From positions 1 to 25,003 of the forward strand of contig DAMU01000097.1 of the NCBI GenBank assembly GCA_002499705.1: DNA of 25,003 nucleotides. The letters run 5' to 3'. The translations under genes were made by a program, and so were the position numbers. Of this stretch, positions 21,861 through 25,003 are shown in pieces. Position 1 is the first letter of the stretch, and each line of letters opens with the position of its first letter. Source of the stretch: Euryarchaeota archaeon UBA91. GTDB taxonomy: Archaea > Thermoplasmatota > Poseidoniia > Poseidoniales > Poseidoniaceae. Under the pieces are notes generated by a model. That model did no database searches. It saw nothing but the letters and a program-made list of their open reading frames with translations, and had not been told where the DNA came from.

Positions 21861-22352
21861 TTAAGGCGTAATTTCAATCCAAGGCGACGAGTCGCAGGTG
21901 TTATCGTAATAGTATACCATATCTTGCTGTCCGGCTGAGAATTTCATTTCCTCACAACCATCATCACAAAATCCTGAAGGGCTTTGGAAATACAGCTTCA
22001 CTGACCAGTAGGAGCCATCATAATCGTCGCCATTGACTTCCCAAGTCGTGCTTTCAAATCCAATCGATTGTTGCGTACCATCGCCTAATTTGATGGTCAA
22101 TCCTGCTGCGATTTCCTTGTTTGCCTCGTGTTGTTCTGATTCCTCAAGCCAACCACCACCTCCAGATAAGAGCCGGACAGTGACGTTGAGTGAGTTATCT
22201 GCATCGATGGAATGCGATTGATACACGTAATCGTAGCCACCATACATTTCGTCATAGCCCTCTCCGCATAATGAGGAGCTTAAGGGAGAAGTACAACCGG
22301 TAAAGGTAATCAGAACTGTCAATATGAATGCGAAGTAACCCTTAGTGAGCAT
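21861..22352 (-). CDS. Small Cys-rich lipoprotein of unknown function
   Basis: A 163-residue protein with a signal sequence and lipobox TFTGC (Cys20), so it is probably lipid-anchored outside the cell. The mature part has a Cys29, a CDDGC pair near residues 128-132 and one near the end (NTCDSSPW), which likely form disulfides. Aromatic and acidic residues are common (YDEMYGGYDYVY; DGSYWSVKLYF), giving a beta-sandwich-like pattern. No family is recognised. It lies 22 bp downstream of the esterase-like lipoprotein gene on the same strand, so they are probably cotranscribed. It ends one base from the ribD stop. Confidence 0.65.
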   Translation of the reverse strand: MLTKGYFAFILTVLITFTGCTSPLSSSLCGEGYDEMYGGYDYVYQSHSIDADNSLNVTVRLLSGGGGWLEESEQHEANKEIAAGLTIKLGDGTQQSIGFESTTWEVNGDDYDGSYWSVKLYFQSPSGFCDDGCEEMKFSAGQQDMVYYYDNTCDSSPWIEITP

Positions 22353-22374
22353 ATTTCTTGCTAATCATAAAAGG

Positions 22375-23430
22375 TCATAACTCTTCCTCAAACGAGAGGT
22401 TTTCTTGTGACGCCTCATTTGTAAACCGGCTTAAGAAATCCCACATAATCTGCCCCGTGTCATAGAGTCCTTGATTCCCAGGAACGTAATATGGCCAAGC
22501 ATTTGGCTCACCCCAATCGTTCACGTAGAGGTTGTGGTTCCCTTGATGAACAGTAATCAGTTGCACCTCCGCTCCGTTTTCACAATTTGAAAATCCGGTG
22601 GTTGTCATTAGACTACCTGGACTATTGATGTCTGGAACTGACCCTTCGCAACCGTTGTATTCTGCCCAGCGCATTAAATTTTGAACAGCTCCAGTTGTCA
22701 GTGAATCCGTATCTTCCTGCATTTCGGGATTGTATAATGTGCTTCTGGAAGATGTAGCATATATTGCGTGTTCATCTAAAAACCCGTGGAGTTCCAGCAT
22801 GGGGACTGGCGTATATTCAGGCTGAACATCATACAACAAATAGAACGACGTGCAAGCGATTGCAGCGATTTGGTGACTTGCATCCATTGCAAGTCTTTGA
22901 GCCATTCCGCAGCCGTTTGACCAACCGGTCACGTACACTCTTGTTTCATCAATCGGTAGCTCTTCAATGGCTAAATCGATGAGTGCCGATAAAAATCCCG
23001 AGTCATCAATATCATACACTGCCGCATCTGCACAGCACGTACCTTGATTCCATGATGGAGCACCTCCGCCCATTGACGGGTCACCGTCTCGGTGAATGCC
23101 TTGAGGGTAGAGAATTACAGTCCCCACATTATCTGCCAGTTCAGTCAGCCCAGTGTGATTTTTCTGGATGTGCATTGTTGAACCGTAGCCGTGAAGATCG
23201 AGAAGAAGTGGGGCCGATTCGCTTTCAGAGATGGTTGATGGGATATAGGAAATCCAGCACCTTTGATCTTCTTCATGCTCTAAACATTGTTCAGTACCGT
23301 TCCACGGATGAGTAAAGTTTTCGACCAACACCTCCTCTTTTTCTGAGGCTTGTTGGTTATTGGGCTCAATGCAACCAGAAAAGGTAAGCGATAGCAGAAT
23401 TGCTATACAAAACCATTGTCGGCTATTCAT
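22375..23430 (-). CDS. Lipoprotein esterase, polyhydroxybutyrate depolymerase/feruloyl esterase-like
   Basis: A 351-residue secreted alpha/beta hydrolase that probably cleaves ester bonds in polymers or sugar-linked phenolics outside the cell. The signal peptide ends with lipobox TFSGC (Cys20). LLLDLHGYGS forms the oxyanion region and GWSNGCG has the nucleophile Ser171. HGFLDEHAIY offers the likely catalytic Asp, and VHQGNHNLYV the likely His. The overall pattern matches the LpqC / PHB-depolymerase / CE1 group. Many Cys residues (GTCCADA, NGCEG, NCENG) suggest disulfides. The true substrate is not known. It heads a two-gene minus-strand operon with the small lipoprotein. Such enzymes fit a heterotroph feeding on plankton-derived polymers. 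Confidence 0.83.
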   Translation of the reverse strand: MNSRQWFCIAILLSLTFSGCIEPNNQQASEKEEVLVENFTHPWNGTEQCLEHEEDQRCWISYIPSTISESESAPLLLDLHGYGSTMHIQKNHTGLTELADNVGTVILYPQGIHRDGDPSMGGGAPSWNQGTCCADAAVYDIDDSGFLSALIDLAIEELPIDETRVYVTGWSNGCGMAQRLAMDASHQIAAIACTSFYLLYDVQPEYTPVPMLELHGFLDEHAIYATSSRSTLYNPEMQEDTDSLTTGAVQNLMRWAEYNGCEGSVPDINSPGSLMTTTGFSNCENGAEVQLITVHQGNHNLYVNDWGEPNAWPYYVPGNQGLYDTGQIMWDFLSRFTNEASQENLSFEEEL

Positions 23431-23489
23431 TGATTTTGCCGAACAGTGTCGTAATCATAAACATAACCACGACCATTCTTTGATTACAA

Positions 23490-24257
23490 CTACATTCGGC
23501 TGCGAACGAACACCAAAGCCATCACGGCCATATTGACGCCCAGTATCAACTCAGGAAGGAGGTTGAGATTTTCAGAAACTGCGAGTACAAAAATGACCAG
23601 CGACTGCATTCCGAATCCGAGTGATGATGAAACGGTCAATTCAAACTTCAAATCTTCAGATCCATTGCCTGCAAAACCACTGATAATTCGGTCTTGCCAA
23701 CTAAAGAAAAGGAGGTAGATTGAATGAAAAATATTGACATTTGTTTGATTTTCCCACGGGTAAGCAACCGGTCGCTCTCGCTCATCAATACGACTCGTAG
23801 CATCTCCAGTGCCCATTGTTCGCATTAATATGGAATAATGATTGAACAGTGAATACTGAAATAAGGTTGCTAAAATGAGTGCAAAGGTGAGCCAAGCCTC
23901 CCAGCCAAAAAGAGTTCCAAAAGCTACCATGACGGCAATTAAGCCAATCGTATCTGCAACGGTATCCCAATATCTTCCAACATGCGAAGGTCTTTCTCGC
24001 ATTCGGGCTAACTCACCATCGACCGCATCAATCACTCCTTTGATGATGAGGAGGAAACATGCAATGGTTGTTTGACCCTGTAAAATCAGCCACGCACAGT
24101 AGATGGTGAGGAGTAGATGGAAATTGGTAACTTGAATTACAGATACAGGCTTTTCTTTGAGAAAACGAGCGACCACACGAGCGATTGGCCGTCCCCATTC
24201 GGATAAATCAATGACACTTTTGTCGCCGTATTTCTTGAATCCCACTGATACGCCCAT
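23490..24257 (-). CDS. CDP-alcohol phosphatidyltransferase family protein
   Basis: An integral membrane enzyme that joins a CDP-linked lipid to an alcohol to make phospholipid headgroups. Length is 255 residues with about six helices. The full signature is present: Asp77, Asp80-Gly81, Ala84-Arg85, Gly94, Asp98 and Asp102, seen as DAVDGELARMRERPSHVG followed by RYWDTVAD. In archaea such enzymes make archaeal phosphatidylinositol-, -serine- or -glycerol-type lipids; the alcohol here cannot be told. A soluble N-terminal stretch of about 40 residues precedes the first helix. The ATG at 24257 is the only good start. It diverges from the pseudouridine synthase gene. Confidence 0.92.
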   Translation of the reverse strand: MGVSVGFKKYGDKSVIDLSEWGRPIARVVARFLKEKPVSVIQVTNFHLLLTIYCAWLILQGQTTIACFLLIIKGVIDAVDGELARMRERPSHVGRYWDTVADTIGLIAVMVAFGTLFGWEAWLTFALILATLFQYSLFNHYSILMRTMGTGDATSRIDERERPVAYPWENQTNVNIFHSIYLLFFSWQDRIISGFAGNGSEDLKFELTVSSSLGFGMQSLVIFVLAVSENLNLLPELILGVNMAVMALVFVRSRM

Positions 24258-24310
24258 GTTGCCCTAAAGTTTCTCATTGATAGCGTTCTGCTTTCTTTCA
24301 TGCACATATT

Positions 24311-24330
24311 GGACGGAGCATGACCCGTCC
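24311..24330 (+). other. Perfect hairpin between divergent genes
   Basis: GGACGG at 24311-24316 and CCGTCC at 24325-24330 are exact reverse complements around an eight-base loop. It lies midway in the 141-bp gap between the CDP-alcohol transferase and the pseudouridine synthase. It could be an operator shared by both promoters or a leader hairpin for the plus-strand gene. The role is unproven. Confidence 0.35.
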
Positions 24331-24398
24331 TCATTTTCGAAAAGAAAAGAGGAACTGCTATCAACACATCGTCTTTCCCCTAAAACGAGGGAGATTGA

Positions 24399-25003
24399 AT
24401 GAAACTTCGACTCCACCAATTTCTTTCCAAATGTGGGGAATTCTCATCCAAAGCCGATGTCAAAAAAGCAATTTGGGATGGCGATATTACCGTGAATGAC
24501 TCGATTGTCAAAAACATCGCCTATGAATTTAAACCGGCAAAACGTTCTGTAAAATATCGCGGTAAGGAATTATTTCTCCCCGAAACCGATGCCTATTTTC
24601 TTCTCAACAAACCGGCGGGATGCATTTGCTCACGACTCAATTCCCAAGAACTTGAACTCAACAAGACCTCTGTCTATGAGATTTTTCGAGATGCTGTTGC
24701 ACCTTCAGTGTATGAATCACTGGTCACAGTCGGCAGACTCGACGAAGATACAACAGGTTTCCTGCTGGTTACAACTGATGGTAAGTTAGTTCACACGATT
24801 ACCGACCCTCACAAGAACATTAAGAAGACCTATCGAGTTACAACCGAAGAGAAAATCACGGATAAACAACTTGAATCAATACGAAAAGGTGTCGCAGTTT
24901 CAGTGGTTGAATACGGTTCTCTAGAAGAGTTTCAGACACGTCCTGCAACCATTGAATTGGAGAGTGAATCAAGCGCTTTGTTGACCATTGATGAAGGTAA
25001 AAA
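24399..25003 (+). CDS. RsuA/RluB-family rRNA pseudouridine synthase, 5' part (3' end outside window)
   Basis: Converts a uridine in RNA to pseudouridine; RsuA/RluB enzymes act on rRNA. The frame is open from ATG 24399 to the window end, giving 201 full codons. An N-terminal S4 RNA-binding domain (about residues 1-60: RLHQFLSKCGEFSSKADVKK, then GDITVNDSIV) is followed by the catalytic domain. That domain begins at about residue 67 with YFLLNKPAGCICS and has VGRLDEDTTGFLLVTTDG, where Asp115 is catalytic. KKTYRV and a QLESIRKGV segment follow the family order. GAGG at 24387-24390 is the ribosome-binding site. This family is chiefly bacterial; archaea usually rely on TruB/Cbf5, TruD, Pus10 and guide RNAs, so transfer is likely. 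Confidence 0.92.
   Translation, partial: MKLRLHQFLSKCGEFSSKADVKKAIWDGDITVNDSIVKNIAYEFKPAKRSVKYRGKELFLPETDAYFLLNKPAGCICSRLNSQELELNKTSVYEIFRDAVAPSVYESLVTVGRLDEDTTGFLLVTTDGKLVHTITDPHKNIKKTYRVTTEEKITDKQLESIRKGVAVSVVEYGSLEEFQTRPATIELESESSALLTIDEGK

Noticed and set aside
24589..24789. A 66-codon plus-strand frame near the right end
   Set aside because: It lies in another frame inside the pseudouridine synthase, whose motifs are clear through the same bases.
1..25003. CRISPR array, insertion sequence or integrated element
   Set aside because: No regularly spaced repeats, transposase or integrase motifs, or long terminal repeats were seen. The tRNA gene has no second copy of its 3' end in the window that I could spot.

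Overview
The window looks archaeal, most likely a marine Thermoplasmatota-type euryarchaeon such as Marine Group II / Candidatus Poseidoniales; this is an inference from gene content, not from a marker gene. Pointers are a THEP1-type NTPase, an Lrp/AsnC regulator, a small Toprim protein beside a YggU/DUF167 protein, a Trm4/NSUN2-like RNA methyltransferase, a tRNA-Ser of archaeal form, several lipobox proteins, and an aerobic haem-copper oxidase operon whose subunits carry unusual extra domains. Genes are packed tightly, with many 1-9 bp overlaps. Several genes (RibD, RsuA-like pseudouridine synthase, DUF2237) belong to families that are mainly bacterial and suggest old gene transfer.

Left part (1-5351): the 3' end of a nucleotide-sugar dehydrogenase that seems to lack the usual C-terminal domain, a GtrA-like membrane protein, a convergent DUF2237 protein, two overlapping TerB-like paralogues, a solitary adenine-type DNA methyltransferase with an altered motif I, a THEP1-like NTPase and a small two-helix membrane protein.

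Middle-left (5357-11093): a polytopic membrane protein of unknown role on the minus strand, a divergent Trm4/NSUN2-like RNA m5C methyltransferase, a secreted, membrane-anchored protein and an Lrp regulator in one plus-strand run, then a convergent minus-strand YggU-Toprim pair.

Centre (11301-17894): a complete aerobic terminal oxidase operon, cox2-cox1-cox3-cox4, followed by a SCO-type copper chaperone. Catalytic and metal ligands are intact, but nearly every subunit is elaborated on the outer side of the membrane: Cox1 has an N-terminal secreted domain with a CSCHGG motif, Cox2 has a large insertion with a Cys pair, Cox3 has an extra membrane region with a His/Asp-rich loop, and SCO is fused to two DUF4430-like repeats, a Cys-rich patch and a C-terminal anchor. 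This is the most interesting part of the window.

Right part (17958-25003): tRNA-Ser(UGA); a lipoprotein with a transmembrane helix and a long Ser/Pro/Lys-rich cytoplasmic tail; a convergent diacylglycerol-kinase-like lipid kinase; a bacterial-type bifunctional RibD; two minus-strand lipoproteins (one an alpha/beta-hydrolase esterase); a CDP-alcohol phosphatidyltransferase; and the 5' part of an RsuA-family pseudouridine synthase that runs off the end. No CRISPR array, insertion sequence, rRNA or origin was seen.
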